Source of the DNA: Hevea brasiliensis
Taxonomy: Eukaryota; Streptophyta; Magnoliopsida; Malpighiales; Euphorbiaceae
DNA: 64,000 bases
NCBI RefSeq assembly: GCF_030052815.1
Contig: NC_079496.1
Coordinates: forward strand, 16,581,100-16,645,099
Direction: 5' to 3'
Below the pieces are notes generated by a model. It did no database searches. It had not been told where the DNA came from and worked only from the letters and a program-made list of their open reading frames with translations. Below are positions 28,821 to 40,261 of this stretch, piece by piece. Positions within the stretch are counted from its first letter, which is position 1; each line of letters opens with the position of its first letter. The position numbers and the translations under genes were made by a program.

Positions 28821-29028
28821 CCCATAGATCTGAGTGGATATAATCCACCGTTCCTCTAGTTTTGTGCACTACTTTTTTGTTGAACTTCAGCCTAGTCTAT
28901 TTACCAAATACACAGTGTTCACAAAAGTTCATAGATTCTGTTTTTTGCCTGTCCAACAAATCCTGCTTGCTCAACACAGATAATTCTCTTTCACTCATAT
29001 GACCAAGATGCAAATGCCACAACTGAGT
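28307..29028 (-). pseudogene. Element Y integrase, 5' portion
   Basis: The 28375-28869 frame reads MHKTRGTVDYIHSDLWGPN, SGARYFITLIDDYSQMVW, LRTDNGLEFCNREFD and RTPHQNGIVECMNRML. Catalytic Asp, Asp and Glu positions are visible. Upstream (28870-29028) the zinc-binding part is broken by stops. The C-terminal continuation lies across element X at 17461-18074. Confidence 0.85.
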
Positions 29029-30276
29029 CTAATTCTTATTATTGTTTTTGGGTGCTATTATAGCTTCCCCTGAAACTGTACTGGCCTGAAGAAAATAAAA
29101 TCCTGAAACCAAACTGGTCTTCATGAGTGTCATAGAGCCCTTACATACTTTGAGAACTCTATTCTCTGCATGGTATCTGAATCCATGAGAGTCAAGTGTC
29201 CCAAGAGAAATCAGGTTCCTCTTTAGTCCTGGAACAGGCCAATGCTCTATAGTTCTAACAACGCCATCAAACATCCTCAATCTGATGTTACTAATTTCTT
29301 TCATAGATAATGCACGATCATTGCCCAGAAACACCTTACCACTCATCTGTTTGTAAGTGACAAATTAGTTTCTGTGTGGACACATGTTATAAGTAGCACT
29401 AGTATCAAGAATCCAGGAATTTTGTCCATGATCTGAACTCACGGAGAAAATTTCTCCAGCACTGTCATCACCATCAGAATCAATAAAACTGTCAATCACA
29501 TTCACAAAACTTTTTGCTTGTTTTTCCTTTTTATTTTTCAACTTAGGATAGTCTTTTCTGTAGTGACCTTGCTCCCTGCACTCAAAATAATTAGCCTTTT
29601 TCATTCTTGACTTAGATTTGGCCTTAGATTTCTTCTTGTTGGAAGAACCCTCCCTTGCATGTGTTCTTCCCCTACTCACCAAACCTTTCGCCTTAAATCT
29701 TTCTCTATTATCTGGAAAATTCTTTTTCAACTCCTTCGATTTTAGATAATTACTAACATCATCCAGTGAAATACTGTCTTTCCTAGCAAATAGAGTATCA
29801 ATAAAAATCTTATAGGAGGGTGGCAAAAAATATAGCACAATAAGGGCCTGATCCTCACTATCAATCTCAATATCAATATTTTTCAAGTCCATAATGATTG
29901 AATTAAATTCATCGATGTGTTCTTTAATAGGCATACCTTCACTCATTCTCATATTGTAAAGCCTTTTCTTCAGATTTGGGTGGTTGGTCAACGATTTGGT
30001 AGAGTATAACTCCTCCAATTTCTTCCATGCCGCAGACCCTAAGCTTTCACCAATAATCTCGCGTAGGACATTATCAGTTATACTCATGAAAATCATACTC
30101 AAGGATCTTTCCTTTAGATCAACCTTCTCCGCCTCTTTCATACCTTCAGGAAAGTTATCCTTGATTGCCTACCACAGACCTTGTAGGATCAACGAAGATT
30201 TAATTTTAATCTTTCATAGACTGAAACTCGATCCACCATCAAACTTCTTCATCTCATACTTCGTTGAAGACAAACC
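29029..30276 (-). pseudogene. Element Y gag and protease
   Basis: On the - strand gag starts near 30276 and reads through KFDGGSSFSL with stops, then an open frame 29365-30141 (KEAEKVDLKERSLSMIF). The zinc knuckle is YFECREQGHYRKDY: the first Cys and the last Cys are both Tyr. The protease motif is ILDTSATYN (Gly to Ser in DTGA). The 29029-29346 frame covers the protease-integrase linker (KRNLISLGTLDSHGF). These changes point to long decay. Confidence 0.85.
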
Positions 30277-30305
30277 ATTTGTAAAACTTAGGTTTTGAGC
30301 GCAAA

Positions 30306-30317
30306 GCTCTGATACCA
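30306..30317 (-). other. Primer-binding site of element Y
   Basis: The - strand reads TGGTATCAGAGC, complementary to the initiator methionine tRNA 3' end, three bases inside the 5' LTR. Confidence 0.85.
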
Positions 30318-30320
30318 GTT

Positions 30321-30698
30321 TATTATGATAAGCACGCAAATCTAAGGCACACACATAGATCACACAATCACACGGTATAGAAAAGAGAAGAAAAATAACA
30401 CAGAATTTAATGTGGTTTAACTGTAAGGTCTACATTCACGGGCAAAACAAAAGAAAAGTTTCACTATGATAAAAAAGAACAAGATACAATCACTAAAAAC
30501 TCTCAAACCCTAACTCCAATGTATTTTTCGAATATCTCACAACTCTTCTGCAAAAGACAAAATATCGGCCCCCGCCTTCCATTACTACCACAAATCTCAT
30601 TTTTTATCTCAATCAGGTCACAGCACAAAACTTTCGAGACAAGTCATAATTTGAGTCCATGAAAACATATCTAAAATTCAAGTCACATAAAAATAACA
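30321..30698 (-). repeat. 5' LTR of element Y
   Basis: On the + strand it begins TATTATGATAAGCACGC and ends ACATAAAAATAACA. It matches 15716-16118 with many differences and lacks part of the segment around the GC-rich GTGGGGGCGTT of the partner. CGTAT follows directly. Confidence 0.85.
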
Positions 30699-30885
30699 CG
30701 TATAAATGTTGATCCAAATAGGAATTAATATTTTAAATTTAAATTTCACTGTATTTATATATCATTAATTCCTGATGGTTAGTGATCTTGTTTCACTTAT
30801 TATTTATTACACTAGTTCCAGCCCCTTACCTTTTCTTAATATAACTTAAGAACTCAAATATATATAGAGGGAGGATTGAACGGAG

Positions 30886-30888
<3 letters not shown>

Positions 30889-30939
<51 letters not shown>
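30889..30939. repeat. (TA)n microsatellite
   Basis: About 25 uninterrupted TA dinucleotides. The surrounding DNA (30704-31079) shows no gene. Confidence 0.95.
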
Positions 30940-30942
<3 letters not shown>

Positions 30943-31079
30943 GGTGGGTATGTCTAAAACAAAGGATTTGACGTGCCATCGGCTACTCCTCCTTGCCTCA
31001 AGAATCGAATGAAGAAAAAATATTAAATAAATTTAATAATTGATACATTATATATAATGAAAAAAACGCTGATGATAAA

Positions 31080-31546
31080 CTTTAGGTAGTTTTATGAAAA
31101 ATATTTTTCTAAAAAATATTTTCTGTATTTTTTGACGTTTGGAGCATTTAAAAAAATTGATCAATGGAAATATTTTTCTGATGAATAGAAATATTTTTCT
31201 GATCAAAGGAAAAATTAAGTCATTTTTCTTAACTTTGATAGCCTTATTAAAATGTGAACATAATTATATATATATAAAATAAATACAACTCAACTCAACT
31301 CAACTCAACTCAACTCAACTAAGCCTTTATCCCAAAAATTTGGGGTCGGCTATATGGATTCGCTTTCTCCACTCTGAACGATTTTGGGTTAAATCCTCAG
31401 AAATGTGTAATATCCATAAAATAAATACATATCATTAATTTAATATTATAACCAAATAACAAAAATATTTTTATGAAAAATATTTTCTTACATGAAAAAT
31501 ATTTTTCATATACAAGTTATTTTTCGTGAAACAAACAAAGCCTAAG
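31080..31546. mobile_element. Small inverted-repeat element with GAAAAATATTTTTC ends
   Basis: The left end CTTTAGG...ATGAAAAATATTTTTC and the right end GAAAAATATTTTTCATA...GCCTAAG are rough inverted copies, as in miniature inverted-repeat elements. A 128-bp LINE stub is inserted in the middle. There is no coding sequence. Confidence 0.45.
31274..31429 (-). mobile_element. RTE-like LINE stub with 14-bp target duplication
   Basis: The body (31288-31415) is the 3' end of the same LINE family as 51578-53768: AAATTTGGGGTCGGCTATATGG and ACGATTTTGGGTTAAATCCTC match it. Its tail is (CAACT)n, six or more units, at the left. ATAAAATAAATACA flanks both sides (31274-31287 and 31416-31429), a perfect 14-bp duplication proving target-primed insertion of a severely truncated copy. 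Confidence 0.9.
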
Positions 31547-32029
31547 TATGAAATAGTTTGATTGCATTAAAAACAAAATGAGATTAACATGTGTAAGTAA
31601 TCCTAAAAAAAAAAATTACATCAAATATAAATTCGACTTCATATGAGAAAGAACTTAATGATTATTATATTAAATATTAATATTAAATTTATATAAAATT
31701 AATTAAAGTGTATATAATAAATGTGTATATATATATATACTTAATTTAATAATTATTAAATTTAACTTCTCATGACAAAGAAAAAAAGGATTCGAGTGGC
31801 AGAAGAATGGTTGGTAGGAATGATAGACATTCCATAATTGATATATGCGGCCTTACTGGTGGAGGTACATGTGGCTGAGACACAATTGTACGTCCTAGAT
31901 AGTTCTTCCCTTTCCCTCTAGCTGCCTTCTGTTTAACTTTGTCTAAAAATGTAATGCATATTTACAGAGAGGGATAGGAGGCTTTGAATTGCAATTGGCA
32001 ATCAATGCCAACAAATGTAGAATCCAAAA
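31547..32029. other. Unassigned AT-rich spacer
   Basis: No coding sequence is seen; there is a short TA run near 31725. Confidence 0.3.
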
Positions 32030-32638
32030 TGTGAGATCTTAGTGCAATTGGAATTAACATACCTATTATATAAAAAAAAAAGTCAACATTTTGAGTAAAT
32101 AATAATGTGAATAGTGACCTCAATGATTTAGGAAATAGTAAAATAAATTAGAGAAGCTAATATGATCATTAATATATAATGTGATTAATGAATTTAAATT
32201 CTTAAAGTTGAGCGACTCTAGGATTTAGGAAAAATTTAGTTAAATTTGAAATCCATGAAATGTTCATGGATTACTTGGAATATGAATGATAAGTTATATA
32301 AATAGTATAATGAATAAATGAATCATATTAATGTATGAATGAGACATTAGTTCTCATTATTGTAGAAAGAAAAATATTTAGATGTACGAATGGTACATGA
32401 AAAATTGGTTGATGTGAGTTGAAATTATCATCGATGGTATGATGAATTGCATAAATTGTGTAGGAATAAGATTTCGGTATTTATGCTTTTGCTATGAATA
32501 AAAATTAAAATACTATAAATTATAATCGAAATATTTAATAAAATAATGGTATAATGTGCCCATGTATTGCCTAGACACATGTGTCAAATTGGATAGATTG
32601 GCATGCCAATAGGGTATTATTTTAGCAGTACTGCGAAA

Positions 32639-32712
32639 GGCTTTATGCCCACATTCATGGCTTTATGCCCGTATTCATGGCTTTATGCCCACACTCATGA
32701 CTTTTATGCCCA
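32639..32712. repeat. 20-bp tandem repeat in the gypsy LTR
   Basis: GGCTTTATGCCCACATTCAT and variants start at 32639, 32659 and 32679, with a partial fourth copy. Confidence 0.9.
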
Positions 32713-32798
32713 ATTATGTGTTATCATGGCTTTTTAGCCATTCTGATTGCATACGTAGTTGACGTTCTGCATCCCATGGTATGACGGCCTGAGGCACC

Positions 32799-32834
32799 GC
32801 GGTGTCCTGTGCCAACGCGGTGTCCTGTGCCAAC
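32799..32834. repeat. 18-bp direct duplication
   Basis: GCGGTGTCCTGTGCCAAC occurs at 32799 and again at 32817 without change. Confidence 0.9.
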
Positions 32835-33804
32835 AGCCCATTATCTAGTTTAGTCAGCCTATTATAGGTTACTTGGGCAGTAAAATTTATTGAAATGAAT
32901 TAAGGATAATAGCAACTGAAAATATTAGTAATTAAATAAAAGAAGAATATTTAAAATAAATTAGATTAGTTATTTAGTAGAAAGCATTGAATGAAATGAT
33001 AAAAAGATTTGCAAAAGAGATATAAGTATATTATTACTGTGAATTTAGAAATAAATTGCTTCTTAATAGGAATGAATTAGAACGAAAGATAGTTGATACT
33101 ATAAGCATTATATAAATTAGATTAAATTCTAGAGTATCCAAAGTATAATCGATTTCTTTCTTTATTGTATATTATTTCTTTGCTATATTATTGCACCACT
33201 AAGCAGAAATGCTTAGCACAATGAATTGTTTCCTCGCGCAGGTAATAAGGTAAAGCTCAGCGAATACAAAACAGAGATTTTGAAGTTCTGATCTGCAGAA
33301 GTGTTAGAAGTGTATAAGTTGTCACCTCCTCAGCAATGCATATAGATAGGGCCCATATAGGTCATAATTTGTATATTGTATAAAATGCTTAGTTATAGTA
33401 TTGTAATATAAATTATGAAAATGTAATTAAATCGGTATGTGATGTAATTAATGAAGATTGAAAATTTTCATATATGAGTTGAGCATGAATGGGAATATAT
33501 GGAAATGGATATGAATGAAATTGTATAGATTTGAATGCGGAATTGAAATATATAAATGATGCATGAAATGATGAGATTTTTATTTTAATATATTATTGAA
33601 ATTTTCAAACAGAAGAATAGTGAAACATGTCAAACGTTAATAAAATAGGGGAAACTCCGTTAGTTTCTCCGTCTAAAAATAATTGATATTAAAAGATAAT
33701 AACTTGAAAATGATTAAAGGAATAAAGGAAGATAAGATAGGGTGCTCCGGCACCAAGTATGACATGCCTCGCTCGGCTACACTGTAGTCGGGTGAGGGTT
33801 GTCA

Positions 33805-34700
33805 CAGAAAATGTCAAAGAATATTCTGATAAAGTTATAAAAGTTGTCAATCAAATCAGACTTCTTGGAGAGGATTTGCCAGATAAAAGGGTGGTAGAAA
33901 AAATTCTTGTGAGTCTTCTTGAAAGGTTTGAAGCAAAAATCTCCTCTCTTGAGGATTCAGAGGATCTTTCTCAAATATCACTTGCAGAGTTAATTAATGC
34001 CCTTCAAGCTACTGAACAGAGAAGATCTTTGAGACTAGAAGATCAAACTGAGAATGCATTTGTCATGAAGAACAAAGGGAAAATTATAAAAAAACTAATC
34101 ATCTAGAAAAGTTTTGCTGGTATAAACCTGGCATTCAGTGCATATCTTGTAAAAAATTTGGACATGTTGAGAGAGTTTGCAAATCAAAAGCAACTCAAGA
34201 GGAACAACAAGCACAAGTTGCAGAGAACCAAGAGCAGGAAGAGGGAAAATTGTTTGTTGCAACATGTTATGGAGCTACTACCAGTAGTGATTCTTGGCTT
34301 ATTGATAGTGCATGCACACATCATATGACCTCAAAAGTTGATTTATTCAAGAAGCTTGACAGATTATTTAGTTCGAGAGTTAAAATTGGAAGTGGAGAAT
34401 TTCTAGAAGTCAGAGGGAGAGGTGAAATTGTAGTGGGAACTTCAACTGGTATCAAACTCATCTCTGAGGTTTTGTATGTACTTGGTTTAGATCAAAATCT
34501 ATTAAGTGTGGGTCAAATACTTAAAAAGCATTATTCATTATTGTTTAAAGATATGACTTGCACTATAATGGATCCTGCTAGAACTGAATTAATGTCAATA
34601 AAAATGAAAGATAGAAGTTTTTCCTTGAAGTGGAATAAGTTAGATGCTCATGCATTTTCTGGTGTTGTTGATGAATCCTCACTTTGGCATAGGAGATTTG
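33805..34700 (+). pseudogene. Copia gag and protease, 5' truncated
   Basis: The frame enters inside gag at ENVKEYSDKVIKVVNQIR, with the gag helical segment LPDKRVVEKILVSLL. After a frameshift near 34080 the zinc knuckle CISCKKFGHVERVC (about 34136-34180) is intact. Protease follows as DSWLIDSACTHHMT (the DSxC form of the copia protease site; the usual Gly is Ala). The 34250-34708 frame reaches LWHRRFGH of integrase, then a stop. The gag N-terminus and 5' LTR are replaced by the gypsy LTR ending at 33804. Confidence 0.88.
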
Positions 34701-35640
34701 GTCACTGAAATTTCCAGTCACTTAAACACATGCATAATAAAGGTTTAGTTCATTATTTACCTTTTACGCAAGATCAAGTTAGAGTTTGTGGTGTATGTCA
34801 GTTTGGTAAGCAAACAAGAATGGCTTTTCCTATAAATCAGTCGTGGAGAGCTACTGAAAAGTTGCCGCTTATTCACAGTGATGTTTGTGGTCCCATGAGT
34901 TCTCCTTCACTCAATGGGAGCAAGTACTTTGGCTTTTCATTGATGATTTTTCAAGGTTTTGCTGGGTGTATTTTATACAATAGAAATTAGAAGTTTTGAA
35001 TATCTTTCAGAAATTCAAGGCTATGGTTGAAAATCAAAGCAATTTCAAGATTAAAGCTCTTAGAACAGATAATGGGACTGAATACTGCAATAGAGGGCTT
35101 ACAAAGTTGTGTGAAGATGCAGGAATTCAACATCAATTTACAGTCAGTTACACACCATAGCAAAATGGAGTGAGTGAGAGAAAAAATAGAACTATTATGG
35201 AGATGTCTAGATGCCTTTTGTTTGAGAAGAAGCTGCTAAAGAAATTTTGGACAGAAGCAGTAAACACATCAGTTTACCTTCTTAACAGACTTCTAACAAA
35301 AGCATTGAGAGTTAAGACTCCTTTTGAAGCTTGGTTTGGGGTAAAACTATCTGTTGAACATTTAAAAGTATTTGGAAGCATATACTATGCTCACATTCCA
35401 GCAGTAAAAAGGGATAAGTTGGATTACAAGTCTCAAGTTAGAATCTTTTTAGGTTATAACAGTAATGAAAAAGGTTACAGAGTGTTCAATCCTCAAACAC
35501 AAAAGGTGATGATTAGTAGAGATTTAAAAATTGATGAGGAAGCATATTGGGATTGGGAGAAATTATAAGTAGAGCCTTTGAATAACAATTCAATTCAAAA
35601 GGACATTCCTCAAGAACAAGAAATAACAGAAGCACAACAA
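34701..35640 (+). pseudogene. Copia integrase
   Basis: CGVCQFGKQTR gives the CxxC of the zinc-binding domain, followed by LIHSDVCGPM, LRTDNGTEYC and NGVSERKNRTIMEM, the D, D and E of the core. The 35170-35568 frame continues KKFWTEAVNTSVYLLNR and KVFGSIYYAHIP. A frameshift near 34945 (before DDFSRFCWVYF) and stops near 34990 and 35160 inactivate it. Confidence 0.88.
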
Positions 35641-37266
35641 GAAGCTAAGTCTAATAGTGACACAGATTCAGAATTTATAGTGAGGGGCACTAGATCCTTA
35701 GAGGATGTTTATGAGAGATGTAACACGATTTCTTGAGCTAACAAGTCTTGAAGCAGCAATGAAATCATCAAGTTGGATGAATGCAATGCAGGAGGAGCTG
35801 AGGATGATTCACAAGAATGAAACTTGGAAATTGGTTGATAAGCTACTGAATAAAAAAGTAATTGGAGTGAAGTGGGTTTATAGGATGAAACTAAACCCCG
35901 ATGGTTCTATAAACAAACACAAGGCCAGGTTAGTTGTGAAAGGATATTCACAGCAATTTGGTATTGACTACATAGATACCTTTGCACCAGTTGCAAGGTA
36001 TGATATAATAAGGCTTCTCATTGCCTTAGCAGCTCAGAAAAATTGGAGAATTTATTAGCTAGAGGAGATATTTGCGAGAGGAGATATTTGCGAGAGGCTA
36101 CTAGTTAAATAAGCATTTTTGAATGGTTATTTGCGAGAGGAGATATTTGTGGAACAGCTTCCTGGTTTCACAGTAAAGGGAAAAGAAGATACTCAAGAAA
36201 GCTTTATATGGATTAAAATAGGCCCCTAGAGCTTGGTATAGCAAAAGCGGGTGATGCCACATTGCATGTGAAGATTGAAAATGGTGAAACACTACTAGTG
36301 TCATTGTATGTTGATGATCTTCTAATCACTGGTAATAATATTGATCTTATAAATCACTTCAAGAAGGAGATGCAATCTAAGTTTGAGATGACTAATCTTG
36401 GGAAAATGACTTTTTTTCTTGGTTTGGAAGTTCATCAAACGAACCAAGGAACATTTATATGTCAAGAAAAATATGCAAGGGAAATTCTGAAGAAGTTTGA
36501 GATGGAAAATTGCAACAGCATTGATACTCCTACACCTCAAAATGAAAAATTGAGCAAAGAAGATGGTTCTGAGAAGATAGATTCTGGAATTTACAGAAGT
36601 GTGATTGGCTGTTTATTTTATCTCACTGCATCCAGACCTGATATCATGTATCCAACAAGCTTATTATCAAGATTCATGCATGAACCAAGCCAAAATCACT
36701 TCAAAGCTGCAAAAAGGGTTCTCAGGTATGTGAAAGGAACCATTGATCTTGGAATTTGGTTCAAAAGTGGCATGGAGGTAAAGCTAGTTGGCTATGCAGA
36801 TAGTGATTGGGGTGGCTCAATTGATGACATGAAAAGCACTTCAGGTTTTGTGTTCTCTATTGGCTCAGGAGTCATCAGTTGGAGCTCAAGGAAATAAGAT
36901 GTTGTGGCTCAATCCATTGCTGAAGCAAAATATATTTCTGCTGCTGCTGCTATGAATCAAGCAATTTGGTTCAGAAAAATTATGAAGAATTTTAAGCATG
37001 ATCAAGAAGAGGCTACTATCATTTTTTGTGATAATCAATCAGCTGTAGCAATGGCTAAGAATCCTGTCTTTCATGGGAAAACCAAGCATATTAAGATTAA
37101 ATACCACTTCATCAGAGAAGCAGAAAAAGATGAAGAAGTCAAGCTAGTTCATTGTGGTTCAAAAGCTCAAATTGCAGATGTTTTGACAAAGGGCTTGTCC
37201 AAAGCAAGATTTGAAACATTGAGGAGCAGCCTTGGTGTTTCCAGAAAAAATGCCAAGGAGGAGTGA
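35641..37266 (+). pseudogene. Copia reverse transcriptase and RNase H
   Basis: RT begins with LEAAMKSSSWMNAMQEE and NKHKARLVVKGYSQQ (35705-36058). YGLK*APRAWYSK is seen near 36210, then a gap, then SLYVDDLLITGN with the catalytic box (36262-36897). RNase H has GYADSDWGGSIDD, a stop at 36895, then AEAKYISAAAA and FCDNQSAVAMA (36904-37266). A local repeat of GCGAGAGGAGATATTT near 36060-36150 disrupts the segment that normally reads QLDVKSAFLNGYL. The frame ends at 37266, close to the 3' LTR. Confidence 0.88.
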
Positions 37267-37517
37267 TGATAGTTATGACATTATTGCTATCACATTATGC
37301 AGAAATTGTATCATTTTAATCAATGTACTTTGCCTAATTTTTTGGTTTTGAAAGTATGGCTAAGTATGGCCAAGTATGGCTCTCTGTTTTTTAGGTAGAA
37401 AAGCTGATGTAAACAGTAATTAGAGATGTGATGGTTGATGCACCTTTTGTAATGCTATATATGCATATGCATTAAAGGAATGAAATAAGTTTTTTCTCCA
37501 CTTCTTTATCTGAAACA
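37264..37517 (+). repeat. Probable 3' LTR of the 33.8-37.5 kb copia
   Basis: It follows the purine stretch AAGGAGGAG and starts TGATGATAGTTATGAC, with a TATA-like CTATATATGCATATG near 37455; it probably ends TGAAACA. No 5' partner exists here to confirm the ends. TATGGCTAAG/TATGGCCAAG repeats occur near 37355-37380. Confidence 0.5.
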
Positions 37518-38084
37518 ACCTACAATTATTCTTAGCCTTGAATCTTAGTGAAGGTAGAGGAGTCCACGAGCAATCCCATTTATAATGTGGTAGCGCATCG
37601 GCCATTCTATTAGTCTTCTTTGTGTTTGATTTGTCCAATATTGTGTGCAAGTCAATCCACTCTGGATACTCCGTTGCTGAATGTAAATTAAATTAAAAGA
37701 AAAAATATGGGGTAATGCAAATGAAATGATTCACAATGTTCATGAAATAACCAAAGGTTGCACTTAATGCTTGATGATTTGCAATAAGAACAAATTGATG
37801 TGGTGCCACATGTGGCATGAAAGCAAAGAAACTCCTTCCCTTGCAAGCCATTTTGAAATGGGCTTTAAAGGAAAATTCACATGGTGAAAATTAAGGTACT
37901 TATGGATGTTCCTTTTCTCTTGATCAATGTGTTGCCAATTGATTTTGCTTCCAAAATATGTCTTTAGGTCTTTGATCAACTCATTACTGTAATGTAGTCG
38001 GTTTATGGGTTTGTTTGATAACAACAGGGAAGAGTACTGACCAAAAGTAAATTTACATATGAACTTCTGGAAGACTCATACAAA
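37518..38084. other. Unassigned spacer downstream of the kinase exons
   Basis: The remaining kinase exons (catalytic loop HRDLK, DFG) would be expected here on the - strand but are not seen. Two open frames on the - strand (37420-37650, 37764-38024) match nothing I recognise. Confidence 0.4.
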
Positions 38085-39677
38085 AAATATAGAAATCCAA
38101 GCGTTTGTTAGGAATGAAATCATAGATCAATTGATTTTCTTCTTCTTGAATGTAGCAATATCCTGGAAGCTTCACTATATTTCGGTGCTGAAGTTTTTCT
38201 ATGTACATGACTTCATTCTTGAACTCATCAAGTCCTTATCTTGAATTCTTTAAAAGCCTCTTCACAGCAATTTCTTGTCCATCTTTGAACATTCCCTGTA
38301 AATAGCATTTCGATCAAATAATAAGCAAAGCACACTTCTATCAGTGAAAGTTGACATTTGAGTTTGATGCAGTTTACAAAATTTCATCTATTTAAAATAT
38401 AAAGTTCCAACATTTGCTAAATGTGCTATTGTAAAATGCAATAGAAAAGAATAACAAGGAAGCTAATTAACAAAATGGAGCTTCAATTGTAGAAATATGA
38501 AATTGTCAAGTATAGGCATGACCAGGAAATAAATGACTGCTTCTCGTAAAATGACAATGATTCTATGTCTGTTGACTGTTTCTCAAAATTAGGAAGGCAT
38601 TTTTCACATACACATCTCCATAGAGCTTAAGTCATCCCACTTGCAAGAGGCAGTCAATTTTTGAGTACATAGTGCTGAGAAGAAATAAGAAATCTTTTAG
38701 AAATGCCTATATATACCATTGCAAATGCTCAATCTTAGTCTTTTTGTTTTTCCCCATAAATCATGATGTAAGATACAAAAAAAATTGCAATCTAATTAAA
38801 ATTTCTATGCAAATTTGGTGTTTAGAGCCATTTTAACACATATGAAATGGTTACCTTATAGATAGGTCCAAAGCCACCCTCTCCAAGTTTATTGTTGATT
38901 GAGAAGTTGTTAGTTGCTTCAACTATTGTAGCAAAGTCAAATTCTGGCAACTGTAGATCTTTCTTCTGGTTATTAATGTAAGAGAATTTTCCTGAATCCC
39001 CTGTTCAATAAATAACTTCAATTGCACTAGTTATCAAAGAATGTGAATAGAAAAACATGCACGAGTTGTGTGTTTAATTACCTCGTTTCTTTAATTTCTT
39101 TTTTTTGCATATGAAAATGCTCAAACAGAAAAGTAGGAGAAGCATTCCTGTCAATGATATGGTCATTACTATTTTCTTCTTATTGGAGCCCAATTGACCT
39201 GCAGCAGAAGCGGGTAAAAAGCATGAATTCCAAATTCATGAGATCGATTAGGGGACTGAGATGGGTTTTGCTTTTGCAGCTAATTATTGAAACAGAGTTA
39301 AGCTTTTTGCTTCATCTGGTTTATTGTTTTATTTGCTTTCAGCTTTTAGTTGGTTTTTTGTTTGCCTGATGCAGTGTAGCAGCACATTTTCTTTTTTCTA
39401 TGCACTATCATTTTAAAATATTTAAGAAGTATAATTTACTTGTGAATTTCAAAGGAGCAGAGCAAAGTTATGGTCGTTTTAGTTACTATAATCTTGTAGC
39501 GTGTTGCTGTTTGTGTTTCTTAGCCGCATTTTCATACCTGTTTCAGAAGAAGCCATCCAGATGTAAATGTCTTTTCCATTCTCTGCTAACTGCTTCATGT
39601 CAATCAGTTCACCAAACCAGAGTGCGCATTCACTTGCTCTTATATCTGAATTAGTATATGCCATTGATGCATGAGTC
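38085..39677 (-). pseudogene. S-receptor-like kinase, 3' exons (PAN end, TM, kinase N-lobe)
   Basis: Four - strand exons remain: 39538-39677 (PAN domain end, [20 protein letters not shown]), 39082-39198 (membrane helix TISLTGMLLLLFCLSIFIC plus a Lys-rich stop-transfer), 38855-39000 ([15 protein letters not shown] and the P-loop [11 protein letters not shown]), and about 38085-38295 (GQEIAVKRL with the ATP-binding Lys, then LQHRNIVKL). Splice sites and phases join well for the first three. The last has an in-frame stop (SR then TAA) and no following exons. The intact protein would be a plasma-membrane lectin receptor kinase; the 5' half is at 46431-47553. Confidence 0.88.
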
Positions 39678-39803
39678 TGCAAGTACAAGGGCCGTATCAA
39701 AATAAAGTGATAAATAAAGTATTGTTCCCATGAGGAATTGTGTTTGAGTACTAGACTATGGTTGCTTCGATTATATAGACTAATGGCAATTTATAAGAAT
39801 TAA

Positions 39804-39808
39804 TTAAC
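39804..39808. repeat. Target-site duplication TTAAC, left
   Basis: TTAAC precedes the copia 5' LTR and recurs at 44808-44812 directly after the 3' LTR. Confidence 0.85.
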
Positions 39809-40258
39809 TATTATTTTTGTGGCTTGAATTTTGGATATATTTTTTTATGGACTTGAATTGTGATCCGATCCGAAAGCTTCGCGCTGCGACCCGATTGGGA
39901 TAAAAAGTGAGATCTGTGGTGGTAGCGAAAGGCACGGGCTGATAGGCCCGGGCCCGAAGCCCACCACTGATCTCCTTGGGGGTGCGGGGGCGTTGGACCA
40001 GTGTAAATATTGTAATATTCTACCATTTGTGGTAGAGTTGTGAGATATTTGGGAAACACATTGGGTTAGAGTTTGAGAGTTTTGATTGATTGTATCTTGT
40101 TTTTTTCATCATAGTGAAACTTTTTCTCTTGTCTTGCCTATGGATGTAGACCTTACGGTTGAACCACGTTAAATCTTGTGTTATTCTTCTTCTATTTTCA
40201 ATACTATGTGATTGTGCGATTAATGTGTGTGCCTTAGATTTGCGTGCTTTTTATAACA
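39809..40258 (+). repeat. 5' LTR
   Basis: It starts TATTATTTTTGTGGCTTG (TG changed to TA) and ends TTTATAACA. It lacks about 13 bases present in the 3' LTR near GTGGTATGTACT. Confidence 0.9.
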
Positions 40259-40261
40259 AAC

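Larger units (their letters stand above)
15716..30698 (-). mobile_element. Element Y: Tnt1-like copia, split by element X
   Basis: Y lies on the - strand: 5' LTR 30321-30698, primer site 30306-30317, gag to integrase 28307-30276, then after the 9.7-kb insertion X, integrase to RNase H 16205-18589 and 3' LTR 15716-16118. CGTAT on both outer sides shows both halves belong to one insertion. The copy at 39809-44807 is a close relative and served to read its ends. The two LTRs differ by about a fifth by eye, so Y is old. A 514-bp part of integrase occurs on both sides of X. Confidence 0.85.
32030..33804 (+). repeat. Gypsy LTR (solo or truncated)
   Basis: The right end, GGTGCTCCGGCAC...GCTCGGCTAC...GTAGTCGGGTGAGGGTTGTCACA, is a familiar end of dicot gypsy LTRs. 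It joins copia gag directly at 33805. The left end is uncertain. No internal gypsy coding sequence is attached. Confidence 0.55.

Noticed and set aside
32639..32712. Short spaced direct repeats resembling a CRISPR array
   Set aside because: They are contiguous 20-bp tandem units with no unique spacers, within a plant gypsy LTR.
37764..38024. 86-codon - strand frame downstream of the kinase exons
   Set aside because: It has none of the kinase motifs (HRD, DFG, APE) expected there and matches no family I recognise.
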